Positions 1-6,521 of a stretch of 9,630 nucleotides of DNA are shown in pieces (position 1 is the first letter of the stretch; every line of letters begins with the position of its first letter). The position numbers and the translations under genes are program-made. This DNA is from JALZDI01 sp035557095. GTDB taxonomy: Bacteria > Actinomycetota > Actinomycetes > Propionibacteriales > Nocardioidaceae. The notes beneath the pieces were generated by a model that saw only the letters and a program-made list of their open reading frames with translations, was not told where the DNA came from and ran no database searches. The stretch spans positions 1-9,630 of the forward strand of contig DATMEB010000280.1 of NCBI GenBank assembly GCA_035557095.1, written 5' to 3'.

Positions 1-942
1 GTCGGAGGCCAGGGCGTCGTAGCGGCCGCCACCGCCGACGGACTTCAGCCGCTCGTAGCCCGCCATGAAGATCTCCACGACGGTGCCGGTGTAGTAGTCG
101 AGCCCTCGGGCGATGCGCAGGTTGGCCTCGACGGTCACCCGCCGCCGCTCCCCCGCGGCGCACCCCTCGACCACCGCGGCGAGCTCGGTGAGCCCCTCGT
201 CGAGCAGCGGGTCCTCGACGCCGAGCGCCCGCACTGCTGCAACAAAAGACGTGTCCGGCACCCGGATCGTGGCCAGCTCCAGGCAACGCTGGGCCTGGTC
301 GGGACTCGCGCCGGCGTCGCTCACGAGCAGTTCCGCAACGGCCTCGGCCGGCAGCTTGTCGAGCTTGTCGATGGTGCGGATGGCAGCAGTGACGTCCGGC
401 AGGCCGAGGCCGCGGTAGAACCCCTGGATCAGCTTGCGGTTGTTGAACTGGAAGCTCAGCGGCGGGAGGGGCAGGGCGTCCAGCGCCTCGACCATCACCC
501 GCATCACCTCGACGTCGTGGTGGAAGGGCAGCTCGTCCTTGCCGACGATGTCGACGTCGGCCTGGTTGAACTGGCGGTAGCGGCCGTCCTGCGGGCGCTC
601 GCCCCGCCAGGCCGGCTGGATCTGGTAGCGGCGGAACGGGAACTCGAGGTGCCCCGCGTGCTCCAGCACGTAGCGCGCGAACGGCACGGTGAGGTCGAAG
701 TGCAGGGCCAGGCCCGCGTCACCTTCACCCTCGCCGGCCTGGAACCGGCGCAGCACGTAGATCTCCTTGTCGACCTCACCGCCCTTGGCGAGCCGGTCCA
801 GCGGCTCGACCGCGCGGGTCTCGATGTTGGCGAAACCGTGCAGCTCGAAGGAGCGCGATAGCGAGTCGACGACCTGCCGCTCGACGACGCGGGCAGCAGG
901 CAGCAGCTCGGGAAACCCGCTGAGCGGGGTCGGTTTGGACAC
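1..942 (-). CDS. hisS: Histidyl-tRNA synthetase, N-terminal 314 residues (partial)
   Basis: Class II aminoacyl-tRNA synthetase that charges tRNA-His with histidine in the cytoplasm. I translated the open frame from the GTG at 942; it stays open to base 1, so the 3' end is outside the window. The class II motif 2 region is at residues 103-125 (FRRYQIQPAWRGERP, then GRYRQF). The histidine-binding signature RGLDYYTG is at residues 279-286. A DLTVPFARY stretch at 83-91 stands where E. coli-type enzymes have a PEGT-type motif, so this is the other bacterial subgroup. Motif 3 and the anticodon-binding domain would lie beyond the edge; family members are about 420-430 residues. The start is set by the typical N-terminus MSKPTPLSGFPELLP. 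Only 3 bases separate it from the stop of the upstream hydrolase gene, so the two are probably co-transcribed and translationally coupled. Confidence 0.96.
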   Translation of the reverse strand, partial: MSKPTPLSGFPELLPAARVVERQVVDSLSRSFELHGFANIETRAVEPLDRLAKGGEVDKEIYVLRRFQAGEGEGDAGLALHFDLTVPFARYVLEHAGHLEFPFRRYQIQPAWRGERPQDGRYRQFNQADVDIVGKDELPFHHDVEVMRVMVEALDALPLPPLSFQFNNRKLIQGFYRGLGLPDVTAAIRTIDKLDKLPAEAVAELLVSDAGASPDQAQRCLELATIRVPDTSFVAAVRALGVEDPLLDEGLTELAAVVEGCAAGERRRVTVEANLRIARGLDYYTGTVVEIFMAGYERLKSVGGGGRYDALASD

Positions 943-945
943 TGA

Positions 946-1665
946 CTACAGTCCCCGCGTCACTCGTCCGGCGGCGCCGGAATCCTGCAGGTCGAGCAGG
1001 AAGGGGTTGGTGGCGCGCTCGCGGCCGATCGTGGTCTGGTCGCCGTGACCCGGCAGCACCACGATGTCGTCGGCCAGCGGCAGCACCTTGTCGGCGAGGC
1101 TGCGCAGCATCGTGGGGTGATCGCCGCCGGGCAGGTCGGTGCGTCCGATCGAGCCGGCGAAGAGCAGGTCCCCGCTGAACATCACCTCGCTGATGTCGGC
1201 GTCGTCGTACGGCGAGCGGAACGTGACCGAGCCCCGGGTGTGACCGGGGGTGTGGTCGACGACGAAGGTGAGGCCCGCGATCTCGAGGTTCTGGCCGTCG
1301 CCGAGGTCGCGTACGTCGTCGGGCTCGGCCCACTGGTGGTCGGCGCCGAGCAGGCTCGGCAGCATCGCCTTGGTCTCGGGTGACATGCCGGCGAGGGGGT
1401 CGGTGAGGAGGTGCCGGTCATCGGGGTGGATCCAGGCGGTGGCGTCGTAGGTGCCCGCGACCGGAGCGACGCACCAGATGTGATCGAGGTGTCCGTGCGT
1501 GGCCAGAACAGCGATCGGCTTGAGGTTGTGCTCCCGGACCACCTGGGCGACGCCTTCGGCGGCGTCCTTGCCGGGGTCGACCACCACGCACTCCGTGCCT
1601 GCCCCGGTCGCGGCGACGAAGCAGTTCGTGCCCCAGGGACCTGCGGGGAAGCCGGCAATCAACAC
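946..1665 (-). CDS. Metallo-beta-lactamase-fold hydrolase (glyoxalase II-like)
   Basis: A 239-residue cytoplasmic protein of the metallo-beta-lactamase superfamily, close to hydroxyacylglutathione hydrolase-like proteins. Metal ligands are visible in order: THGHLDH (His57, His59, Asp61, His62), HTPGHT (His142), FSGD (Asp166) and PGHG (His207). This is the full binuclear set, so the enzyme should be active. The FSGDLLFAGSIGRTDLPGGD stretch (163-182) is typical of the glyoxalase II-like branch. The substrate cannot be read from the sequence. Actinobacteria generally use mycothiol rather than glutathione, so a mycothiol-thioester or related substrate is possible, but this is inference. The GTG start at 1665 gives MLIAGFPAGPWGTNCF, the usual N-terminus. 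No Shine-Dalgarno sequence precedes it, but a -10-like hexamer lies 6 bases upstream, which suggests a leaderless message. The gene is just upstream of hisS, its usual neighbour in actinobacteria. Confidence 0.93.
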   Translation of the reverse strand: MLIAGFPAGPWGTNCFVAATGAGTECVVVDPGKDAAEGVAQVVREHNLKPIAVLATHGHLDHIWCVAPVAGTYDATAWIHPDDRHLLTDPLAGMSPETKAMLPSLLGADHQWAEPDDVRDLGDGQNLEIAGLTFVVDHTPGHTRGSVTFRSPYDDADISEVMFSGDLLFAGSIGRTDLPGGDHPTMLRSLADKVLPLADDIVVLPGHGDQTTIGRERATNPFLLDLQDSGAAGRVTRGL

Positions 1666-1671
1666 CGACCC

Positions 1672-1677
1672 AGCCTA
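1672..1677 (-). promoter_or_regulatory. Putative -10 box of a leaderless promoter for the hydrolase-hisS pair
   Basis: On the minus strand the hexamer TAGGCT (fits TAnnnT) ends 6 bases before the GTG at 1665. Transcription would then begin at or very near the start codon. A weak -35-like GCGACG lies about 18 bases further upstream. The lack of any Shine-Dalgarno sequence agrees with leaderless initiation, which is common in actinobacteria. This is a reading by eye without expression data. Confidence 0.4.
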
Positions 1678-1722
1678 TCGAGGCGAATCGCCTGACGTCG
1701 CCCCGCCCGGTGCCTCCGTGAC

Positions 1723-1728
1723 TATCCT
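1723..1728 (+). promoter_or_regulatory. Possible -10 box for the DUF349 gene
   Basis: TATCCT fits the TAnnnT pattern and would start a transcript near 1735, giving a leader of about 45 bases before the GTG at 1781. No good -35 is seen at the usual spacing. The 115-base spacer (1666-1780) lies between divergent genes, so a promoter for each direction must lie in or near it. Confidence 0.25.
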
Positions 1729-1762
1729 GGGCCACTGCGCTGCGCATGCCGAGTTGGCTGAT

Positions 1763-1773
1763 GAGGAAAAGGA
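1763..1773 (+). promoter_or_regulatory. Ribosome binding site deciding the DUF349 start
   Basis: The purine run GAGGAAAAGGA lies upstream of the GTG at 1781, with 7 bases between AAGGA and the start codon. The reading frame is open much further upstream (to 1499, through the hydrolase gene), and GTG at 1718 is also in frame. This site and the conserved N-terminus favour 1781. Confidence 0.65.
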
Positions 1774-1780
1774 CAAGCTT

Positions 1781-3010
1781 GTGACGAGCACCGAATGGGG
1801 TCGGGTCGACGAAGACGGGACCGTCTTCGTGAAGACCGCCGACGGTGAGCGCCCGGTCGGGCAGTACCCCGCCGGGACCCCCGAGGAGGCCATGACCTTC
1901 TTCACCGAGCGGTACGCCGCGCTGGCGTTCGAGGTCGAGCTCCTGGAGAAGCGGGTCCGGTCCGCGGTGCTGTCACCCGAAGAAGCCGGCGAGTCGGTGA
2001 AGACCGTGCTCGAGCAGGTGTCCAACGCCAACGCGGTCGGCGACCTGGCCTCGCTGAGCCAGCGGCTCGAGTCGCTGGCCCCGGTCATCGCGGAGCAGCG
2101 GGAGGCGCGGAAGGTCGAGAAGGCCAAGCGTGCCGTCGAGTCCAAGGAGCAGAAGGAGCGCATCGTCGCCGAGGCCGAGCGGATCGCCGAGGGCGCCGAC
2201 TGGCGCAACGGCGCCAACAAGCTGCGCGAGCTGCTCGAGCAGTGGAAGGCACTCCCCCGCATCGACCGACCGTCCGACGACGCACTGTGGAAGCGCTTCT
2301 CCGGTGCCAGGACGGCGTACACCCGCCACCGGAAGACGCACTTCGCCGAGCAGGACGAGAAGCGCGATGGCGCCCGGGTCATCAAGGAGCGGCTGGCCAA
2401 GGAAGCGGAGGGGCTCGCGGACTCCACCGACTGGGGCCCCACGGCCGGGCTATACCGCGACCTGATGCGCAAGTGGAAGGAAGCCGGCCCGGCTCGCAAG
2501 GACATCGACGACGAGCTCTGGAGGCGGTTCCGGGGTGCGCAGGACCAGTTCTTCGGAGCCCGCGACGCGGCCAACGAGGCACTGGACGCGGAGTACGCCG
2601 CCAACGCCGAGGTCAAGGACAAGCTGCTCGTCGAGGCCGAGGCGCTGCTGCCGGTCACCGACATCGATGCGGCCAAGAAGGCGTTCCGCAACATCGCGGA
2701 CCGTTGGGACGCCGCGGGCAAGGTGCCTCGGGAGCGGATGAAGGACCTCGAGGGCCGGATCAGCAAGGTCGAGCAGGAGATCCGCGGGCTCGAGGAGGAG
2801 CAGTGGCGCCGCTCCGACCCCGAGAAGTCAGCCCGCGCCGACGACATGGTGTCCAAGCTGGAGGCGGCCATCGCCGACGTCGAGGCGGACCTGGAGAAGG
2901 CCCGCGCCGCCGGCAACGAGAAGAAGGTCAAGGAGCTCGAGGACAACCTCGCCTCTCGCCAGTCTTTCCTCGAGATGGCCAAGCGTGCCTCGGAGGAGTA
3001 CGGCGGCTGA
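1781..3010 (+). CDS. DUF349 domain protein, three repeats
   Basis: A 409-residue, highly charged protein, probably cytoplasmic and almost wholly helical, with no signal peptide or membrane segment. It starts with the conserved actinobacterial segment TSTEWGRVDEDGTVFVKTADGERPVG (residues 2-27). Three DUF349 repeats follow, recognisable by W(K)xL/A...LWxRF patterns: about 140-188 (DWRNGANKL, then LWKRF), 217-265 (DWGPTAGLY, then LWRRF) and a degenerate third at 294-345 (DIDAAKKAFRNIADRWD). A coiled-coil-like stretch occupies about 355-400. The molecular function of DUF349 proteins is not established to my knowledge, and I assign none. The gene is the only one here on the plus strand. It converges on rel, an arrangement conserved in Streptomyces as I recall it. 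The GTG start is chosen for its ribosome binding site and N-terminal conservation, not the longer open frame from 1499. Confidence 0.92.
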   Translation: MTSTEWGRVDEDGTVFVKTADGERPVGQYPAGTPEEAMTFFTERYAALAFEVELLEKRVRSAVLSPEEAGESVKTVLEQVSNANAVGDLASLSQRLESLAPVIAEQREARKVEKAKRAVESKEQKERIVAEAERIAEGADWRNGANKLRELLEQWKALPRIDRPSDDALWKRFSGARTAYTRHRKTHFAEQDEKRDGARVIKERLAKEAEGLADSTDWGPTAGLYRDLMRKWKEAGPARKDIDDELWRRFRGAQDQFFGARDAANEALDAEYAANAEVKDKLLVEAEALLPVTDIDAAKKAFRNIADRWDAAGKVPRERMKDLEGRISKVEQEIRGLEEEQWRRSDPEKSARADDMVSKLEAAIADVEADLEKARAAGNEKKVKELEDNLASRQSFLEMAKRASEEYGG

Positions 3011-3029
3011 GGCCCTGCACCTCTTCCGA

Positions 3030-3069
3030 GGTCTCGACGACGCTCGCTGGCGCTCGCTGCTCGACCACC
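3030..3069. repeat. Intergenic repeat-like element between convergent genes
   Basis: The spacer between the DUF349 stop and the rel stop holds two near-identical tandem 10-base units, CGCTCGCTGG (3041-3050) and CGCTCGCTGC (3051-3060). They are flanked by inverted arms: GGT and TCGA on the left (3030-3037) against TCGA and ACC on the right (3061-3069). The pattern of GGTCTCGA, repeated CGCTCGCTG, then TCGACCACC resembles an abundant intergenic element I recall from Nocardioides-like genomes; this was not searched. Its position between two convergent genes would suit a bidirectional transcription end, but no T-tract is present on either strand. Confidence 0.55.
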
Positions 3070-3091
3070 GATGGCCGAGTCGGGGCTCTCG

Positions 3092-5434
3092 TCAGTGGGT
3101 GACTCGGTAGGCGTCGAACACGCCGGGCACCGATCGCACCGCCTTGAGCACGTTGTCGAGGTGCTTGGCCTCGGCCATCTCGAACGTGAACCGGGATTTC
3201 GCAACCCGGTCGCGGGTGGTGTTGAGGGTGGCGCTGAGGATGTTCACGTGCGCGTCCGACAGCACCATGGTGATGTCGGAGAGCAGCCGGGCCCGGTCGA
3301 GCGCCTCCACCTGGATGTTGACCAGGAACGTCGACTGGCCGGTGGGCGCCCACTCGACCTCCAGCACCTTCTCCGGCTGCTTGAGCAGCTCGGTGGCGTT
3401 GGTGCAGTCCCTGCGATGCACCGAGACTCCCCCGCCCTTGGTGACGAAGCCGAGGATGGCGTCCGGAGGAACCGGGGTGCAGCACTTGGCGAGCTTGACC
3501 CAGACGTCCGGTGAGCCCTTCACGATCACGCCCGAGTCGCCGCCGGAGAGCTTGGGGCGACCGCGCCGGCCGGTGATCGTGACCGCCTCGGCGAGGTCCT
3601 CCTGGGCGCCCTCGTCGCCGCCGTGCAGGTCGACCACCCGTCGTACGACGGCCTGGGCGCTGAGGTTGCCCTCGCCGACTGCCGCGTAGAGCGCGGTCAC
3701 GTCGGACAGGTTGAAGTGGCCGGCGGCGAGGGATAGCGACTCGTGGGAGAGCAGCCGCTTGATCGGCAGGCCCTCCTTGCGCATCAGCTTGGCGATCTGG
3801 TCCTTGCCCCGATCGATCGCTTCCTCGCGGCGCTCCTTGGTGAACCACTGCCGGATCTTCGAGCGGGCGCGGGGCGAGCGGACGAACGTGAGCCAGTCCT
3901 GCGAGGGGCCGGCGTTGGCGGCCTTGGAGGTGAAGACCTCGACCACGTCGCCGTTTTCGAGCGTCGACTCGAGCGGCACCAACCGGCCGTTGACCCGCGC
4001 ACCGATCGTGTGGTGCCCGACCTCGGTGTGGACGGCGTACGCGAAGTCGACCGGCGTCGCCCCGGCGGGCAGCGCGATCACGTCACCGCGCGGGGTGAAC
4101 ACGTAGGTCTCGGCGCGGTTGATCTCGAAGCGCAGCGACTCGAGGAACTCGCCGGGGTCCTCCACCTCGCTCTGCCAGTCCAGCAGCTGGCGCACCCAGG
4201 TCATGACGTCGAGGTCGCCGGCCTTTTCGGTCTCCCGACCGGCGCGGCCGTCCTCCTTGTACTTCCAGTGCGCGGCGACGCCGTACTCCGCCCGGCGGTG
4301 CATCGCGATGGTGCGGATCTGCATCTCGACCGGCTTGCCCATCGGGCCGATGACCGTGGTGTGCAACGACTGGTACATGTTGAACTTCGGCATCGCGACG
4401 TAGTCCTTGAACCGCCCGGGCAGCGGGTTCCACCGCGCGTGCAGCACGCCGAGCGCGGCATAGCAGTCGCGGGTCGACTCGACCAGGATCCGGATGCCCA
4501 CCAGGTCGTAGATGTCGGCGAAGTCACGTCCCCGCACGATCATCTTCTGGTAGATCGAGTAGTAGTGCTTGGGCCGGCCGGTCACGGTGGCCTTGATCTT
4601 CGCGGTGCGCAGGTCGTCCTGCACCTGAGCGGTCACCTTGGCCAGGAACTCGTCTCGCGACGGCGCCCGCTCGGCGACCAGCCGCACGATCTCGTCGTAG
4701 ACCTTCGGGTGCAAGGTGGCGAACGCGAGGTCCTCGAGCTCCCACTTGAGCGTGTTCATACCGAGCCGGTGCGCCAGCGGCGCGTAGATCTCGATGGTCT
4801 CGTGCGCGACGCGCTCCTGCTTCTCCTGCTTGAGGTAGCGCAGCGTGCGCATGTTGTGCAGCCGGTCGGCGAGCTTGATCACCAGGACCCGGATGTCCTT
4901 GGCCATCGCGACGACCATCTTGCGGATCGTCTCGGCCTGCGCGGTGTCGCCGTACTTGACCTTGTCGAGCTTGGTGACGCCGTCGACGAGCAGCGCGACC
5001 TCGTCTCCGAAGTCTCCGCGCAGCGCGTCGAGGGTGTACGTCGTGTCCTCGACCGTGTCGTGCAGCAGCGCGGCGCACAGCGTGGGCGGCGTCATGCCGA
5101 GCTCGGCCAGGATCGTGGCCACCGCCAGCGGGTGTGTGATGTACGGGTCGCCGCTCTTGCGCGACTGGTTGCGGTGGTGGCCCTCGGCGGTGGCGTATGC
5201 CCGCTCGATGATCCCGAGGTCGGCCTTGGGGTGGGTGCCCCGCACGATCCGGAACATCGGCTCCAGGACCGGGTTGACCGACGACTGGCGGCCCCCGCCG
5301 AGACGGGCGAGCCGGGCCCGCGTGCGCAGCCGGCCGGTGGCCTGCGTGGTGCTCGGGGCAGGCTCCTCCTCGGCACGGGCTACGGCTGCCGCCTTGCCCG
5401 TGACCCGGGTCGGCGCGGCGGGATCGTCTGCCAC
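3092..5434 (-). CDS. rel: Bifunctional (p)ppGpp synthetase/hydrolase, RelA/SpoT family
   Basis: Ribosome-associated enzyme of the stringent response. It transfers pyrophosphate from ATP to GDP or GTP and hydrolyses the product. The 780 residues match the long Rel architecture. The HD hydrolase domain has His101, His125-Asp126 (LLHDTVEDT) and LADRLHN (189-194), so hydrolysis should be intact. The synthetase domain spans about 285-395, with RGRDFADIYDLVGIRI (301-316), RFKDY (341-345) and MYQSLHT (353-359). RFKD is the RXKD form of bifunctional enzymes, not the EXDD of synthetase-only RelA. Next come a TGS domain (447-500), a conserved-cysteine segment (KCCTPVPPD at 650-658, HRRDC at 673-677) and a C-terminal ACT domain (about 701-780). 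The GTG start at 5434 follows AGGAGG by 4 bases. The gene lies 85 bases downstream of apt, as is usual in actinobacteria. Confidence 0.97.
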   Translation of the reverse strand: MADDPAAPTRVTGKAAAVARAEEEPAPSTTQATGRLRTRARLARLGGGRQSSVNPVLEPMFRIVRGTHPKADLGIIERAYATAEGHHRNQSRKSGDPYITHPLAVATILAELGMTPPTLCAALLHDTVEDTTYTLDALRGDFGDEVALLVDGVTKLDKVKYGDTAQAETIRKMVVAMAKDIRVLVIKLADRLHNMRTLRYLKQEKQERVAHETIEIYAPLAHRLGMNTLKWELEDLAFATLHPKVYDEIVRLVAERAPSRDEFLAKVTAQVQDDLRTAKIKATVTGRPKHYYSIYQKMIVRGRDFADIYDLVGIRILVESTRDCYAALGVLHARWNPLPGRFKDYVAMPKFNMYQSLHTTVIGPMGKPVEMQIRTIAMHRRAEYGVAAHWKYKEDGRAGRETEKAGDLDVMTWVRQLLDWQSEVEDPGEFLESLRFEINRAETYVFTPRGDVIALPAGATPVDFAYAVHTEVGHHTIGARVNGRLVPLESTLENGDVVEVFTSKAANAGPSQDWLTFVRSPRARSKIRQWFTKERREEAIDRGKDQIAKLMRKEGLPIKRLLSHESLSLAAGHFNLSDVTALYAAVGEGNLSAQAVVRRVVDLHGGDEGAQEDLAEAVTITGRRGRPKLSGGDSGVIVKGSPDVWVKLAKCCTPVPPDAILGFVTKGGGVSVHRRDCTNATELLKQPEKVLEVEWAPTGQSTFLVNIQVEALDRARLLSDITMVLSDAHVNILSATLNTTRDRVAKSRFTFEMAEAKHLDNVLKAVRSVPGVFDAYRVTH

Positions 5435-5461
5435 TCGACCTCCTGTCTTGCGGGACTCTTC

Positions 5462-5467
5462 AGTCTA
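5462..5467 (-). promoter_or_regulatory. Possible -10 box upstream of rel
   Basis: TAGACT on the minus strand fits TAnnnT and would start a transcript near 5455, about 20 bases before the GTG and including its AGGAGG. No convincing -35 is seen. It would give rel its own promoter in the 85-base apt-rel spacer, in addition to any read-through from apt. Confidence 0.3.
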
Positions 5468-5519
5468 CGCAGGGAGACCAACGTGTACGCCGCTGCCCGC
5501 GCATGTCAGGCCGCGCAGG

Positions 5520-6077
5520 TCACGCCGTGACCAACGCCGTCGCGTCGAGAACCGAGATCTTGTCCCGTCCGCCCAGGAACGAGAGCTCCAGCAGAACCGC
5601 GACGTGCTCGACCGTGGCCCCGCAGCGCCGGACCAGGTCGGCGGTCGCGGCAACCGTGCCGCCGGTGGCGAGGACGTCGTCGACGATCAGCACCCGGTCG
5701 CCCGGCGCCAGGGCGTCCTGGTGCACCGCGAGCGTCGCCTCGCCGTACTCCAGCGTGTAGGACACCTCGTGGGTCGCCGCGGGCAGCTTGCCCTGCTTGC
5801 GTACCGGGACGAACCCGGCACCGAGCGCCAGCGCGACCGGTGCGGCCAGGATGAACCCGCGGGCCTCGATGCCGACGACCTTGTCGACCGCCGTGCGGCC
5901 GTGCGCGTCGCGCCCGAGCCGGGCGAGGGACTCGACCACCTCGGCGAGCGCGGCCGGCTCGGCCAGCAGCGGGGTGATGTCCTTGAACATCACCCCGGGC
6001 TCGGGGAAGTCGGGTACGTCGCGGATCAGCGACCCGAACAGGTGCCCTCCGCCCGGGGCGCCGGGTTGGGATGCCAT
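5520..6077 (-). CDS. apt: Adenine phosphoribosyltransferase
   Basis: Cytoplasmic purine-salvage enzyme that makes AMP from adenine and PRPP. The 185-residue protein has the family N-terminal signature RDVPDFPEPGVMFKDITPLL (19-38), a segment VVGIEARGFILAAPVALALG (67-86), and the PRPP-binding motif VLIVDDVLATGGT (129-141) with its two aspartates. The C-terminal part LLELSFLGGRDKI (162-174) is also typical. The frame is open upstream to 6320 inside yajC, but the ATG at 6077 gives a normal length and lies 10 bases after the yajC stop. Its ribosome binding site is poor, with only a GGGCC-type purine run, so translation may depend on coupling to yajC. The usual upstream neighbours secD and secF are missing: the gene directly follows yajC. 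Confidence 0.95.
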   Translation of the reverse strand: MASQPGAPGGGHLFGSLIRDVPDFPEPGVMFKDITPLLAEPAALAEVVESLARLGRDAHGRTAVDKVVGIEARGFILAAPVALALGAGFVPVRKQGKLPAATHEVSYTLEYGEATLAVHQDALAPGDRVLIVDDVLATGGTVAATADLVRRCGATVEHVAVLLELSFLGGRDKISVLDATALVTA

Positions 6078-6087
6078 GGACGCGCGC

Positions 6088-6438
6088 TCAGGCCCTGGGG
6101 CCGGGGTCGCCGTCCAGTCCGGTGCCGGGGCCGCCGGCCGGCGGGGTGTCCTCGTCGCTGGAGGAGGCGTCGGCCGTCTGCTCCTTGGAGACCACGGCGT
6201 CGCGGTGCGCGCGTACGACCACGCCGGGCGCGATCTCGAGGCGCAGCTCGCGGCCTTCGTCCTCGACGCCCACGATGCGGGCGAAGAGGCCGCTGCCGAG
6301 CAGTACGGAGTCACCGACACCGAGACTCGAGCGCAGCGCGGAGACCGCCTGCTGCTTCTTGCGGGCGGGCCGCAGGATCAGGAACCAGAACAGGACGAAG
6401 ATCAGGACGAGTGGCAGCAGACCGGCAAGGTCGTTCAC
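6088..6438 (-). CDS. yajC: YajC, small SecDF-associated membrane protein
   Basis: Accessory subunit of the SecDF part of the protein export machinery, in the cytoplasmic membrane. The 116-residue protein has one N-terminal membrane segment (about residues 5-23, LAGLLPLVLIFVLFWFLILR). A basic stretch RPARKKQQ (23-30) follows, then the YajC core with LGVGDSVLLGSGLFARIVGVED (39-60). The acidic, proline- and glycine-rich tail after about residue 85 is low in complexity. The GTG start at 6438 is preceded by GAGGAG with a 7-base spacer. The gene follows ruvB, as in other actinobacteria, but its partners secD and secF are not downstream; the next gene is apt. YajC may therefore work with SecDF encoded elsewhere, which cannot be seen here. 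Confidence 0.93.
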   Translation of the reverse strand: MNDLAGLLPLVLIFVLFWFLILRPARKKQQAVSALRSSLGVGDSVLLGSGLFARIVGVEDEGRELRLEIAPGVVVRAHRDAVVSKEQTADASSSDEDTPPAGGPGTGLDGDPGPRA

Positions 6439-6468
6439 CGATGGACTCCTCGGGTCGTGGGTCAGCAG

Positions 6469-6506
6469 GACCGGTTTCCTCGAGGTACACGGGTCGAGCG
6501 CCGGTC
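6469..6506 (-). other. Stem-loop in the ruvB-yajC spacer
   Basis: Outer arms GACCGG (6469-6474) and CCGGTC (6501-6506) pair over 6 bases. Inner arms CTCGA (6479-6483) and TCGAG (6494-6498) pair over 5, with a 4+2 base internal loop and a 10-base apical loop. No T-tract follows on the minus strand, so it is not a classical terminator. It could be an attenuating, processing or RNA-stabilising element between ruvB and yajC. A TAGACT hexamer (6515-6520, minus strand) just upstream could be a -10 for yajC, but support is weak. Confidence 0.35.
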
Positions 6507-6521
6507 AGGGCTTGAGTCTAG

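Noticed and set aside
1718..1780. Upstream in-frame GTG at 1718 as the DUF349 start
   Set aside because: It would add 21 residues with no family resemblance and lacks a ribosome site. GTG at 1781 has GAGGAAAAGGA in front and begins the conserved N-terminus.
1675..3204. Minus-strand open frame (509 codons) opposite the DUF349 gene
   Set aside because: It is a Ser/Arg/Ala-rich antisense reading of a clear DUF349 gene and crosses the intergenic repeat. No ribosome site or family motif supports it.
5468..5519. GC-rich partial hairpin after apt as a terminator
   Set aside because: The pairing is only 4 plus 3 base pairs around a bulge, with no T-tract, which is not above what GC-rich DNA gives by chance.
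3743..5530. Long plus-strand open frame (595 codons) opposite rel
   Set aside because: It lies antisense to a complete, motif-rich Rel protein. Its translation is rich in Arg, Val, Leu, Asp and His with no recognisable domain, as expected from the opposite strand of GC-rich coding DNA.
6078..6320. N-terminal extension of apt into the yajC region
   Set aside because: The extra 81 codons overlap yajC and read as Arg/Pro/Ser-rich sequence unlike Apt. The ATG at 6077 gives a standard-length enzyme.
4845..6515. Plus-strand open frame (556 codons) spanning the opposite strand of rel, apt and yajC
   Set aside because: It crosses three well-supported minus-strand genes and their spacers. The translation is low-complexity Arg/Ala/Ser-rich.
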